64,000 nt of DNA. Source: Panulirus ornatus (Eukaryota > Arthropoda > Malacostraca > Decapoda > Palinuridae). Made by a program: the position numbers and the translations under genes. The stretch is taken from positions 56,883,424-56,947,423 of the forward strand of contig NC_092225.1 of the NCBI RefSeq assembly GCF_036320965.1, in the 5' to 3' direction. Positions within the stretch are counted from its first letter, which is position 1, and each line of letters opens with the position of its first letter. This document shows, in pieces, positions 39,160-51,465 of the stretch. The notes beneath the pieces were generated by a model, which saw only the letters and a list, made by a program, of their open reading frames with translations, was not told the DNA's origin and did no database searches.

Positions 39160-40069
39160 AGTAACTGCTAGTTTACCACAACAGAATTAACAAGTCTTGC
39201 TAAAATAAACACCAGCTGGTATGCCACAACAACTCTACAACGAGACCAGCTACTTTACCACAACATAATACAAAACCAGATGGTTCACAACAACAGCTGT
39301 AACAACTCTCATTAAAAAAAAAGAGATTATCACATTCATAAGTCTCACTACAACAACACGAGCTAGTTCATTACAACAACACCAGCTGGTTCATTACAAC
39401 AATCACCAGCTGGTTCATTACAACAACACCAGCTGGTTCATTACACCAGCTGGTTCATCACAATAACACCAGCTGGTTCATCACAACAATACCAGCTGGT
39501 TCATCACAACAATTACCAGCTGGTTATCATCACACATACAACACACATTAAAACCCAGCTGGTTCATCACAACAAATACCAGCTGTTTCATCAAAACAAC
39601 ACCAGCTGGTTCATCACAACAATACCAGCTGGTTCATCACAACTATACCAGCTGGTTCATCACAACAATACCAGCTGGTTCATCACAACAACACCAGCTG
39701 GTTCATCGCAACAATACCAGCACATTCATCACGACAACTCCAGGTGGTTCATCACAGCAATACCAGCTGGTTCATCACGACAACCCTAGCTGGTTCATCA
39801 CAACAATACCAGCTGGTTCATCAAAACAACACCAGCTGGTTCATCACAACAATACCAGCTGGTTCATCGCAACAATACCAGCTGGTTCATCACGACAACC
39901 CCAGCTGGTTCATCACAGCAACACCAGCTGGTCCATCGCAACAATACCAGCACATTCATCACGACAACCCCAGGTGGTTCATCACAGCAACACCAGCTGG
40001 TCCATCACAACAACATTACTGTATCGCTACAACACGATATGGTTTACCACAACACCACTAACCGATCCC

Positions 40070-40100
<31 letters not shown>
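39160..40100. repeat. Minisatellite, 23 bp unit, ~29 copies, ends in (ACA)n
   Basis: The unit is built around ACCAGCTGGTTCATCACAAC plus AAT. The first 170 bp are strongly diverged and the middle is regular. Two longer blocks at about 39710-39780 and 39940-40000 share the unusual pair ATACCAGCACATTCATCACG and CCAGGTGGTTC, so they are an internal duplication. Almost every regular unit has the palindrome ACCAGCTGGT, which contains an E-box (CAGCTG). Confidence 0.93.
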
Positions 40101-40249
40101 GCTGGCCTCATTACCCAAAAAAAAATAAAGAAAAAAAAATTGTAGTGGCTCTTCTCACGACTTCGCTTCCCTACAACACTGAGTTTCACCGTCAACAACC
40201 CACAACTCACTCATGGCCGGCCTAAACATGAACGTGAGTTCTACAACTG

Positions 40250-40330
40250 CCGCTGGTGTAGAGTATCCGCTGTTGGGCGAGAGGCTCACAAAAGTGCGGT
40301 CAGGGTTCGAGGCCCACACAGTGGGGTAAT
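40250..40330 (+). repeat. tRNA-like sequence, candidate SINE head
   Basis: GGTTCGAGGCC at 40304-40314 is an exact B box match. TGGTGTAGAGT at 40254-40264 matches the A box except for its last base. Spacing is 50 nt. No acceptor stem is evident, so a tRNA-derived repeat is likelier than a tRNA gene. Confidence 0.45.
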
Positions 40331-40375
40331 GGGCGTGGCGGTGCAGTTTCGTGGACAGTAAAGCGCGCTCTACCG

Positions 40376-40643
<268 letters not shown>

Positions 40644-40645
<2 letters not shown>

Positions 40646-41085
40646 GTTTTACGGGTAGTAAGAGAGAACTGTTTTCGGGGTAGTAAGAGATAGAGAGAGA
40701 GGGAGCTGTTGCAGAAGCAGTATGAAAGCTGTCTCGGGCATAGCATGAGTGACCAGTGTCTCTCCAGGTGTCTTAACACGACACATTATATTATACGCTG
40801 TACGACGATTGAGATTTTACTGCCTCGATGCTTTATTTCCATATTGCTCCAATAAGGATGAAGAAAAAGAGGTGGAGAACAAATACAGATAAACAGGGGA
40901 CATACGATGGGATGTGAATGTGGAAGGGAAAACTTCGGAGAGACGAGGAAGAATATGACATAATGTGGACACTGGATTAAGCGACATGGGGCGTGCTATT
41001 GACATGGTGGTGATGTGGTAGGCTAAGAAAAATAGTGTAAGGTCGCTGACTTGGGGATGATGTGGTGGGTTGAGGGAGAAGGAAA
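40644..41085. other. Unannotated DNA
   Basis: No gene or repeat family recognised. Confidence 0.5.
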
Positions 41086-41225
41086 TCTGAGGGGTGATGT
41101 GCTAGGTTGAGGGGGAGTTTGAGTGGTAGGAAATTTGAGGGGTGATGTGTTAGGTTGAGGGGGAGTTTGAGTGGTAGGAAATTTGAGGGGTGATGTGTTA
41201 GGTTGAGGGGGAGTTTGAGTGGTTG
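41086..41225. repeat. Tandem repeat, 48 bp unit, ~3 copies
   Basis: Each unit contains TTGAGGGGTGATGTGTTAGG and GGGGGAGTTTGAGTGG. A G-run of about 16 lies nearby at 41290-41306. Confidence 0.9.
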
Positions 41226-41306
41226 TTGTGGTAGGGATGATGTGGAAGGTTATGGGGTCGTTTGAGGGGTTCTGGCTTGAGGAGTAAAGTGGGGGGGGGG
41301 GGGGGA

Positions 41307-41822
41307 GGGGGAGGTTTCAGGGGGTCGTTGATGTGGTGGTAGGAGGGAATCATCCAGTAGGTTGTGGTGAAATTCTGGGGATGTGTCGTGGGATGCGCGA
41401 TCTGCTGAGGACGTAGGGAAGGTGTTGTGAGAAGGGAGTGAGAAGTCAGCACGTCCTGTGGTCACAACTGTTGTGTTATTTGGTTTCTTTCCTACCACTG
41501 CGAAGCTATGGAACTCTTCACACACACCCCATCCCCTACCTTTCCACACTAATAAATACCTCCTACCCATTATCATAATTCAGATTTGCCACCTTATGCA
41601 AAAATCATTACCATGTTGTGGACACGCATCGGAGAAGGGAAGCATCGGAAATATAGAAAACGTGAGCAATGATATCTCGAAGAAAACAAAAAGAGAATCC
41701 GTTCCATTGTGAATATTTCATTGCCTACGATACATTCCACATTCCCCTGACTTTTTCGTATCGGTTTCATAGCACAATATTCCACGCAGGAATGGATCTA
41801 GTATAGGAGTGTGTGTGTGTGT

Positions 41823-41868
<46 letters not shown>

Positions 41869-43102
41869 AAAAGGAGCTAAAGGTGAAACAGAAAATTTCA
41901 TTTCAAAGAATATATTCAACGTCACTATTTCGTTACTTTAAGATGGTCTGGTGATCAAAAGTGGGCGACGGTATTTTGGTACGTTGATATTGAAGTCTGA
42001 CCTGGGTATAATGTTCTCAGTGTACCGTAAACCCATGAAGGCTCGACCAGGCTGTAAACCCATCAGTGTACCGTAAACTCACCATCGAGAATTGTTTCAT
42101 TCGTCACCTTCCGGCCAATAACGATATAATAAAGTCTTAAGCAATCTTCGGCTTCCTTTTGAGAAGGAGGATTAGAATACTCGTATGCAAATACTTGAAG
42201 GAAGAGATCAGATGCATTACCGAAATCTTCATGAATGTCATATAAACACACCTCCATGACCACCTCGCTCTAGTATATGTGGCACTTAGTCCAATGCGAC
42301 TGCGCTAACTCCCTCACATCCAAACAACTCATTAACCAACCACCATCACCCAGGGAGACACAAAAAGCTTACCCCCTGTGTCACTCTTCAAAAACCTATA
42401 CATACAAGTTCCCCCCACACCCCTCTCTCTCTCACTCCACAAACACTACATTAACAAAACATCAACACACCGTAATGACTCGACAAACATTAAAGAACCG
42501 CTTCTCCCGACCCATTCTAAATCTCCACTCCACCAAGCCATATACAACACCCACTTCAAAACTACATCCCCCAGACACAGGCGAGTTACATATCCAACGT
42601 CTGGTTCCAAGTCACCACACAACCCACAACGTATGACATGACATTCCTAACCCGTAGAGTCAGCTTACATGGTGAAGACTCTGAACACTATACTCCCTCA
42701 CCTGTTCTACACTCACTCCACACAGATATACCAGCAACACTACCACACTGCTTGGTCTACGGCCCCTTCCAGTGGACGTGGCTGGGTTTCTGGGCTCTGT
42801 GGGAGCCTCACGAAAAGTGGGTCCCCAGGCGGGAGATTAAGTAAGGTTAAGTACAGTACAGAAAGGTAGTCAAACACTAATTCATGCGAAGACATACACT
42901 TGGAGGACAAACGCAAACTCACTTCCACACACCAAAGGCCATACATATAGTGAGGGTGTATGTGGTCTTATAACAAACCTGACGACCTGCCTGAAGAAGG
43001 TGTTAACGATTTTTCGATTGGTGGATAAAGAAGTTTGACGTTGGCAGCCTTAACGCCCCTAGCAGTTCACTGGCTTAAACCTTAAACAACCAACCAACCA
43101 TC
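41307..43102. other. Unannotated DNA with a (GT)n tract at 41811-41867
   Basis: A minus frame at 42063-42263 (66 codons) has ordinary amino-acid composition (ASDLFLQVFAYEYSNPPSQK), but I recognise no family and cannot support it as a gene. No other feature seen. Confidence 0.4.
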
Positions 43103-43383
43103 ACACACACACACACACACACACACAAGCACGCAACACACGTACAACCTCATAATCATAATTTCACTGCTGGCACGCTGTCACTCCCCCCACGTTACAT
43201 TATCTTCCACTCCATCACCCACACATCTTTCAGGTCACTCATCTGTCGGGGGTTTTATCTTTGTCCATCCATTCTCTCAGTGGGGAGTGACCCTTATGTA
43301 CGTGTTGTAATTATGCTCGCAAGAAACAGCGTAGGGGGGGGGACGCAGTAATTGCGAGTTGACAAAGAAACTCGGGGTTGTTC

Positions 43384-43449
<66 letters not shown>
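43103..43449. repeat. (CA)n and (GA)n microsatellites
   Basis: A CA tract at 43103-43128 and a GA tract at 43388-43449 bracket about 260 bp of unremarkable DNA. Confidence 0.9.
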
Positions 43450-43451
<2 letters not shown>

Positions 43452-43615
43452 TTACCAGTTCATATCTGAAGTTCTTTGAAATGCTAATTTCCTCCCACGA
43501 GGAAGATTACACAAAACCAATAAAAAGGCAAGAGGGAGGGAGTAATACCATGACTCACGGACGTATCTTTATAAAGATTAAGAGGAATTTATGTTTGTTG
43601 GTGGGAGGCTGCTCG

Positions 43616-43965
<350 letters not shown>

Positions 43966-43984
43966 CATAAGTATACGTATGTAA

Positions 43985-46725
43985 GGAGGAGAGATGGCCA
44001 GAGAGCGTTATTGGATTACGTGTCAATTGATAGGCGCGTGGAAGAGGGGCTTTTGGATATTAATGTGCTGAGATGGGCAACTGAATGGATGTCTGATCAT
44101 TATCTTGTGTAGGCGAAGGTGAAGATTTGTAGAGGTTTTCAGAAAAGAAGAGAGAGTGTTAGGGGTGAAGAGAGTGGTAAGAGTAAGTGAGCTTGGAAAG
44201 GATACTTGTGTGAGGAAGTACCAGGAGAGACTGAGCGCAGAATAGTAAAAGGTAAGAGCAAATGATGTAAGGGGAGTGAGGGAGGAATGGGATGTATTTA
44301 GGGAAGAAGTGGTGGCTTGGACAAAAGATGCTTGTGTCATGAGAAGCGTGGGAGGTGGGCAGATTAGAAAGGGTAGTTAGTGGGGGGATAAAGAAGTAAG
44401 ATTGTTAGTGAAAGAGAAGAGAGAGGCGTTTGGACGATTTTTGCAGGGAAGTAGTGCGAATGACTGGGGGATGAATCAAAGAAAGAGGCAGGTGGTCAAG
44501 AGAAAGGTGCAAGAGGTGAAAAAGAGGGCAAATGAGAGTTGGGGTGAGAGAGTATCATTAAATTTTAGGGAGAAAAAAAAGATGTTTTGGAAGGAGGTAA
44601 ATAAAGTGCATAAGACAAGAGAACAAATGGGAACATCGGTGAAGGGAGCTAATGGGGAGGTAATAACAAGTAGTGGTGAAATGAGATAGAGTGAGTATTT
44701 TGAAGGTTTGTTAAATGTGTGTGATGACAGAGTCGCAGATATAGGGTGTTTTGGTCGAGGTGGTGTGCGAAGTGAGAGGGTCAGGGAAAATGGTTTAGTA
44801 AACAGAGAAGAGGTAGTGAAAGCTTTGCGGAAGATGAAAGCAGGCAAGACGGCGGGTTTGGATGGTATTGCAGTGGAATTTATCTAAAAAGGGGGTGACT
44901 GCGTTGCTGACTGGTTGGTAAGGTTATTTAATGTATGTATGACTCATGGTGAGGTGCCTGAGGATTGGCGGAATGCGTGCATAGTGCCATTCTACAAAGG
45001 CAAAGGGGATAAAAGTGGTTGTTCAAATTACAGGGGTATAAGTTTGTTGAGTATTCCTGGGAAATTATATTCGAGGGTATTGATTGAGAGGGTAAAGACA
45101 TGTACAGAGCATCAGACTGGGGAAGAGCAGTGTGGTTTCAGAGGTGGTAGGGGATGTGTGGATCAGGTGTTTGCTTTGAGGAATGGATGTAGAAATACTT
45201 TGAAAAACAGATGGATTTGTATGTAGCATTTATGGATCTGGAAAAGGCATATGATAGAGTTGATAGAGATGCTCTGTGGAAGGTATTAAGAGTATATAGT
45301 GTGGGAGGTAAGTTGCTAGAAGCAGTGAAAAGTTTTTATCAAGGATGTAAGAAGAGAGGAAAGTGATTGGTTCTCAGGGAATGTCGGTTTTCGGAAGGGG
45401 TGCGTGATGTCTCCATGGTTGTTTGATTCGTTTGTGGACGGGGTTGTTAGGGAGGTGAATGCAAGAGTTTTGGGGAGAGGGGCAAGTATGCGATCTGTTG
45501 TGGATGAGAGGGCTTGGGAAGGGAGTCAGTTGTTCGCTGTTGATGCAGCGCTGGTGGCTGATTCGCGTGAGAAACTGCAGAAATTGGTGAATAAATTTGG
45601 TAAAGTGTGGGAAAGAAGAAAGCTGAGAGTAAATGTGAATAAGAGCAAGGTTATTAGGTTTAGTAGGGTTGAGGGACAATTCACTTGGGAGGTAAGTTTG
45701 AATGGACAAAAACTGGAGGAAGTGAAGTGTTTTAGATATCTGGGAGTGGATTTGACAGCGGATGGAACCATGGAAGCGGAAGTGAGTCACAGGGTGGGGG
45801 AGGGGGCGAAGGTTCTGGGACGTTGAAGAATGTGTGGAAGGCGAGAACGTTATCTCTGAGAGCAAAATGGATATGTTTGAATGAATAGTGGTTCCAACAA
45901 TGTTATATGGTTGTGAGGCATGGAATATAGATAGGTTTGTGCGGAGGAGGATGGATGTGTTGGAAATGAAATGTTTGAGGACAATATGTGGTGTGGGGTG
46001 GTTTGATCGAGTAAGTAATGAAAGGGTAAGAGAGATGTGTGGTAATAAAAAGTGTGTGGTTGAGACAGCAGAAGAGGGTGTTTTGAAATGGTTTGGGCAC
46101 ATGGAAAGAATGAGTGAGGAAAGATTGACAAGGAAGATATATGTGTCAGAGGTGGAGGGAACGAGAAGTGCGAGACCAAACTGGAGGTGGAAGGATGGAG
46201 TGAAGATGATTTTGAGCAAACGGGGCCTGAACATGCTGGAGGATGAGGAGAGTGCGGGGAATGGAGTGAATTGGAACGATGTGGTATACCGGGGTCGACG
46301 TGCTGTTAATGGATTGAACCAGGGCATGTGAAGCGTATGGGGTAAACCATGGAAAGTTTTCTGGGGCCTTTATGAGGAGAGACAGCTGTGGTTTTGGTGC
46401 ATTACACATGACAGCTAGAGACTGAGTGTGAATGAATGTGGCCTTTGTTGTCTTTTCCTAGCGCTACCTCGCGCGCTGGGGGAGGGGGGAGGAGGAGGAG
46501 GGGATGGGGGAGGGAGGGAGGGGGGCATTTCATGTATGGCAGGGTGGTGGCGGGAATGGATGAAGGCAGTAAGTATGAATGCGTTGAAATGTATAGGTAT
46601 GTATATGTGCGTGTATGGGCGTTTATGTATATACATGTGTATGTAGGTGCGTTGGGCCATTCTTCCTTCTGTTTCCTTGCGCTACCTCGCCAACGCAGGA
46701 GACAGCGACTAAGTATAATAAATAA

Positions 46726-46735
<10 letters not shown>
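43985..46735 (+). mobile_element. LINE-B, longest copy (5'-truncated, inactive)
   Basis: The first frame (from 44008) reads [20 protein letters not shown] and ends [10 protein letters not shown] then a stop. SDH at 44092-44100 is the terminal His motif of an AP-type endonuclease. The linker follows (44402-44689), then the fingers (ALRKMKAGKTAGLDGI near 44820), VPEDWRNACIVPFYKGKGDK and NYRGISLLSIPGKLYSRVLI (44955-45090), GFRGGRGCVDQVFALRNG, motif A (FMDLEKAYDRVD near 45230, after a frameshift), and motif B (near 45400). Motif C reads FAVDAALVADS (near 45535), so the first Asp is Val. The C-terminal block runs from 45600 to 46320. The 3' untranslated part has a G-rich run (46477-46528) and the tail GCGCTACCTCGCCAACGCAG ending AAGTATAATAAATAAATA. 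Confidence 0.92.
46477..46528 (+). other. G-rich, quadruplex-prone tract in LINE-B 3' region
   Basis: Runs such as GGGGGAGGGGGGAGGAGG and GGGGGAGGGAGGGAGGGG lie in the sense strand of LINE-B. The matching positions of minus-strand copies (25500-25550 and 61555-61590) are C-rich on plus, so the property is family-wide but shorter there. Confidence 0.7.

Positions 46736-46792
<57 letters not shown>
46732..46792. repeat. (TA)n microsatellite joining LINE-B and Penelope-like tails
   Basis: TA dinucleotides between the plus-strand LINE-B 3' end and the minus-strand Penelope-like tail. Confidence 0.95.
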
Positions 46793-46795
<3 letters not shown>

Positions 46796-47396
46796 AAAAA
46801 TCACAACTTAGAGCGTGATCAAGTATATTCCTTTGAGTCCACGGGGGAAATGAAACGCGGTAAGTTCCCAAGTGCACTTTCGTGTAATAATCACATCATC
46901 AGGGGAGATAGAAGAGAGAAATATAAGTCAGTTGATATACAACGACGAGACGTAGCTAGGACGCCATTTGGTCAACAATTGACAACCCGAATGAAGGTTG
47001 GGTGCTTTCGAGTCTGGCAACAAGCGCATCATAAACTTATTATGCGGACAAGAAGACGAACTGCTTACAAATTTTGTTAACAATAAAGCTATCCAATTTG
47101 TACAGACCTTCTCTACTATTAATACTACAATTCTTTGTGCATTTAATAATGGAAGATTCAATGATATTCCTCGTGGTAATGGAGTTAGAGTAAATTACTG
47201 AGATGACATTACTCCAATCAATACAATGATCATAATTTTTAACATGATTTATCAAGACATTTGATTCTTGTCGTGTTCTTGTACTATAATTATGATGCTT
47301 AAGTCTAACAGAAAGATCCCTACCAGTTTGCCCAACTTAAAACTTGTCACAATTTCTACATGGTACTCTATAAGGCACCGTGCAGAAATTGTGGTA
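46793..47396 (-). mobile_element. Penelope-like element fragment with GIY-YIG domain
   Basis: On minus, 47396 to about 47040 encodes VPYRVPCRNCDKF, a stop, VGQTGRDLSVRLKHHNYS, then LINHVKNYDHCIDWSNVISV, NIIESSIIKCTKN and EGLYKLDSFIVNKICKQF. This matches the GIY-YIG endonuclease C-terminal domain of Penelope-like retroelements, with the paired Cys, the YVGQTGR-type block and the Arg-rich continuation. A TAA replaces the Tyr before VG, so the frame is dead. The reverse transcriptase that should lie upstream is missing, replaced at about 47397 by a LINE-B tail. Downstream on minus comes the family tail with the hammerhead-like motif (46866-46906), ending at the TA tract. Family assigned from motif pattern. 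Confidence 0.85.
46866..46906 (-). ncRNA. Candidate hammerhead ribozyme, copy 2
   Basis: On minus: TCCC, CTGATGA, a GTG/CAC stem II, GAAA, AGTGCACT, T, GGGA, with the same spacing as the copies at 17984 and 56138 apart from one base in the stem II loop. Here it is linked to the Penelope-like coding fragment. Confidence 0.5.
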
Positions 47397-47480
47397 AGTG
47401 TATGCGATGGGTTGGGCCATTCTTTGTCTGTTTCCTCGCGCTACTTCGCTGACGCGGGAAACAGCGATTAAGTATAATGA
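47397..47480 (+). mobile_element. LINE-B 3' tail fragment
   Basis: GGGTTGGGCCATTCTTTGTC, GCGCTACTTCGCTGACGCGG and AAGTATAAT match the terminal 80 bp of LINE-B. It is fused to the upstream end of the Penelope-like fragment. Confidence 0.85.
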
Positions 47481-47510
47481 AAACTGATAATAATAATAAT
47501 GATAATAATA

Positions 47511-47599
<89 letters not shown>

Positions 47600-47619
47600 T
47601 AGATAGATAGATAGATAGC
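47481..47619. repeat. Compound microsatellite (TAA/TGA), CA, TA, GATA
   Basis: An ATAATAATAATGATAATAAT stretch, then CA at 47512-47532, TA to about 47597 and GATA to 47619. All directly follow a LINE-B tail. Confidence 0.93.
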
Positions 47620-48055
47620 GTTACTGGATTCCACTTGCCTATAGTGACGTTACTGTTATCAATGGAAATGGGACTCGACCCCCTGATTCCTAATATACCG
47701 TGCGTTATGCTGAACTCTGACGTATAACCCGGAAATAAGACTGACCGAATTAATCCTACAAGTCTGAGAGAGAGAATTTGTGAGAAATACCGGCCCTTCC
47801 CCCCCCCCCCCCCCCCCCACCTCGCAGGAAATGAATCAAAACCCTTGTTAGAATTACATTAATCCAGGATACAGAATTCTGAAGTATTCCGCCTTACAAA
47901 AGCCTAGGAATTTATTAATCCTGTAATAACAGTGGCAGTACATGACGCCATTATACTCGGCCAGCAGGTACCTCGCTCTATAATTAGAGTGTAAACATTA
48001 GTAAACTTTAAAGAGTCGCCCAGCGGAGTAATAGTTTATATCTGGGAGGGGGGGA
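47620..48055. other. Unannotated DNA with a poly-C run at 47797-47818
   Basis: GTTACTGGATTCCA right after the GATA tract resembles GTTACTGGGTTCCA after the GATA-like tract at 57495, hinting at a shared short repeat. Nothing else seen. Confidence 0.45.
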
Positions 48056-48612
48056 GGGGGTATGTAAGTCCCAGCTTTATGCTGGGGTTTATATAAATCC
48101 CAGTTTTATGCTGGGGTTTATATAAGTCCCAATTTTATGCTGGGGTTTATATAAGCCCCAGCTTTATGCTGGGGTTTATATGAGTCCCAGCTTTATGATG
48201 GGGTTTATACGGGTCCCAGCTTTATGCTGGGGTTTATATAAGTCCCAGTTTTATGCTGGGGTTTATATAAGTCCCAGCTTTATGCTGGGGTTTATATGAG
48301 TCCCAGCTTTATGCTGGGGTTTATATAAATCCCAGCTTTATGCTGGGGTTTATATAAATCCCAGCTTTATGCTGGGGTTTATATGAGTCCCAGCTTCATG
48401 CTGGGGTTTATACGGGTCCCAGCTTTATGTTGGGGTTTATATAAGCCCCAGCTTTATGCTGGGGTTTATATAAGTCCCAGCTTTATGCTGGGGTTTATAT
48501 AAGTCCCAGCTTTATGCTGGGGTTTATATGAGTCCCAGCATTATGCTGGGGTTTATATAAATCCCAGCTTTATGCTGGGGTTTATACGGGTCCCAGCTTT
48601 ATGCTGGGGGAG
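48056..48612. repeat. Minisatellite, 30 bp unit, ~18 copies, hairpin-forming
   Basis: Each unit contains CCCAGC-TTTAT-GCTGGG, a perfect 6 bp stem with a 5 nt loop, joined by GGTTTATATAAGT. Variants mostly affect the linker. A few hit the stem (CCCAAT). Confidence 0.96.
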
Positions 48613-48639
48613 TTATTGTCATGGTTCTCTTTTGCTTTG

Positions 48640-51465
48640 CAGCAAGTCCGTATTTTGTTGTTGAGTGGTGTTATGTCCGTAGTTTATTACTGGGTGTTAT
48701 GTCCGTAGGTTTACTACTGGGTGTTATGTCCGTAGGTTTACTCCTGGGTGTTATGTCCGTAGTTTACTACTGGGTGTTATGTCCGTAGGTTTACTGCTGG
48801 GTGTTATGTCCGTAGGTTTACTGCTGGGTGTTATGTCCGTAGTTTACTACTGGGTGTTATGTCCGTAGGTTTACTACTGGGTGTTATGTCCGTAGGTTTA
48901 CTCCTGGGTGTTATGTCCGTAGTTTACTACTGGGTGTTATGTCCGTAGGTTTACTGCTGGGTGTTATGTCCGTAGGTTTACTGCTGGGTGTTATGTCCGT
49001 AGTTTACTACTGGGTGTTATGTCCGTAGGTTTACTACTGGGTGTTATGTCCGTAGGTTTACTCCTGGGTGTTATGTCCGTAGTTTACTACTGGGTGTTAT
49101 GTCCGTAGGTTTACTGCTGGGTGTTATGTCCGTAGGTTTACTGCTGGGTGTTATGTCCGTAGTTTACTACTGGGTGTTATGTCCGTAGGTTTACTCCTGG
49201 GTGTTATGTCCGTAGTTTACTACTGGGTGTTATGTCCGTAGGTTTACTGCTGGGTGTTATGTCCGTAGGTTTACTGCTGGGTGTTATGTCCGTAGTTTAC
49301 TACTGGATGTTATGTCCGTAGGTTTACTCCTGGGTATTATGTCCGTAGGTTTACTGCTGGGTGTTATGTCCGTAGGTTTACTGCTGGGTGTTATGTCCAT
49401 ATGTTTACTGCTGGGTGTTATGTCCGTAGGTTTTCTGCTGGGTGTTATGTCCGTAGTTTACTGCTGGGTGTTATGTCCGTAGGTTTACTGCTGGGTGTTA
49501 TGTCCGTAGGTCTCCTGCTGGGTGTTATGTCCGTAGGTTTACTGCTGGGTGTTATGTCCATATGTTTACTGCTGGGTGTTATGTCCGTAGGTTTTCTGCT
49601 GGGTGTTATGTCCGTAGGTTTACTGCTGGGTGTTATGTCCGTAGGTTTCCTGCTGGGTGTTATGTCCGTAGGTTTTCTGCTGGGTGTTATGTCCGTAGGT
49701 TTTCTGCTGGGTGTTATGTCCGTAGGTTTACTGCTGGGTGTTATGTCCATATGTTTACTGCTGGGTGTTATGTCCGTAGGTTTTCTGCTGGGTGTTATGT
49801 CCGTAGTTTACTGCTGGGTGTTATGTCCGTAGGTTTACTGCTGGGTGTTATGTCCGTAGGTCTCCTGCTGGGTGTTATGTCCGTAGGTTTACTGCTGGGT
49901 GTTATGTCCATATGTTTACTGCTGGGTGTTATGTCCGTAGGTTTTCTGCTGGGTGTTATGTCCGTAGGTTTACTGCTGGGTGTTATGTCCGTAGGTTTCC
50001 TGCTGGGTGTTATGTCCGTAGGTTTTCTGCTGGGTGTTATGTCCGTAGGTTTTCTGCTGGGTGTTATGTCCGTAGGTTTACTGCTGGGTGTTATGTCCAT
50101 ATGTTTACTGCTGGGTGTTATGTCCGTAGGTTTTCTGCTGGGTGTTATGTCCGTAGTTTACTGCTGGGTGTTGTGTCCGTAGGTTTACTGCTGGGTGTTA
50201 TGTCCGTAGGTCTCCTGCTGGGTGTTATGTCCGTAGGTTTACTGCTGGGTGTTATGTCCGTAGTTTTACTGCTTGGTGTTTTGTCCGTAGTTTACTACTG
50301 GGTGTTATGTCCGTAGTTTACTGCTGGGTGTTATGTCCGTAGTTTACTGCTGGGTGTTATATCCGTAGGTTTACTACTGCGTGTTATGTCCGTAGTTTAC
50401 TGCTGGGTGTTATGTCCTTAGGCTTACTGCTGGGTGTTATGTCGTAGTTTACTGCTGGGTGTTATGTCCGTAGTTTACTGCTGGGTGTTATGTCCGTAGG
50501 TTTACTGCTGGGTGTTATGTCCGTAGGTTTATTGCTGGACGTTATGTCCGTAGGTTTACTGCTGGGAATTATGTCCGTAGGTTTACTGCTGGGTATTATG
50601 TCCGTAGGTTTACTGCTGGGTGTTATGTCCGTAGGTTTACTACTGGGTGTTATGTCCGCAGGTTTATTGCTGGGTGTTATGTCCGTAGGTTTACTGCTGG
50701 GTATTATATCCGTAGTTTACTGCTGTGTGTTATGTCCGTAGGTTTACTGCTGGGTGTTATGTCCGTAGGTTTATTGCTGGACGTTATGTCCGTAGGTTTA
50801 CTGCTGGGAATTATGTCCGTAGGTTTACTGCTGGGTATTATGTCCGTAGGTTTACTGCTGGGTGTTATGTCCGTAGGTTTACTGCTGAGTGTTATGTCCG
50901 CAGGTTTACTGCTGGGCGTTATGTCCGCAGGTTTACTGCTGGGTGTTATGTCCACAGGTGTACTGCTGGGTGTTATGTCCATAGGTTTACTGCTGGGTGT
51001 TATGTCCGCAGGTTTACTGCTGGGTGTTATGTCCGTAGTGTACTGCTGGTTGTTATGTCCGTTGGTTTACTGCTGGGTGTTATGTCCGTAGGTTTACTGC
51101 TCGGTGTTATGTCCGTAGGTTTACTGCTGGGTGTTATGTCCGTTGGTTTACTGCTGGGTGTTATGTCCGTAGTTTTACTGCTTGATGTTATGTCCGTAGT
51201 TTACTACTGGGTGTTATGTCCGTAGTTTACTGCTGGGTGTTATGTCCGTAGTTTACTGCTGGGTGTTATGTCCGTAGGTTTACTACTGCGTGTTATGTCC
51301 GTATTTTACTGCTGGGTGTTATGTCCTTAGGCTTACTGCTGGGTGTTATGTCGTAGTTTACTGCTGGGTGTTATGTCCGTAGTTTACTGCTGGGTGTTAT
51401 GTCCGTAGGTTTACTGCTGAGTGTTATGTCCGTAGGTTTACTGCTGAGTGTTATGTCCGTATTCT
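48640..51465. repeat. Minisatellite, 26-27 bp unit, ~105 copies, higher-order
   Basis: The unit is GTCCGTAGGTTTACTGCTGG plus GTGTTAT, and a 26 bp variant lacks one G. There is a higher-order period of about 160 bp over 48680-49290 and of about 350 bp over 49400-50100 (two near-identical blocks). A further block is repeated at an offset of about 242 bp (50490 and 50732), and a GTTTTACTGCTTG variant recurs near 50265 and 51172. The 27 bp unit encodes 9-residue repeats on both strands (MSVGLLLGV on plus, PTDITPSSK on minus), explaining frames up to 206 codons. No protein function is implied. Confidence 0.96.

Noticed and set aside
45374..46327. 317-codon minus frame
   Set aside because: Antisense of LINE-B coding sequence. 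The plus strand carries the RT motifs.
49401..51225. Hydrophobic MSVGLLLGV repeats (plus) and PTDITPSSK repeats (minus) as membrane or mucin-like proteins
   Set aside because: They are opposite-strand readings of a 27 bp minisatellite, and the 26 bp variants break the frame.
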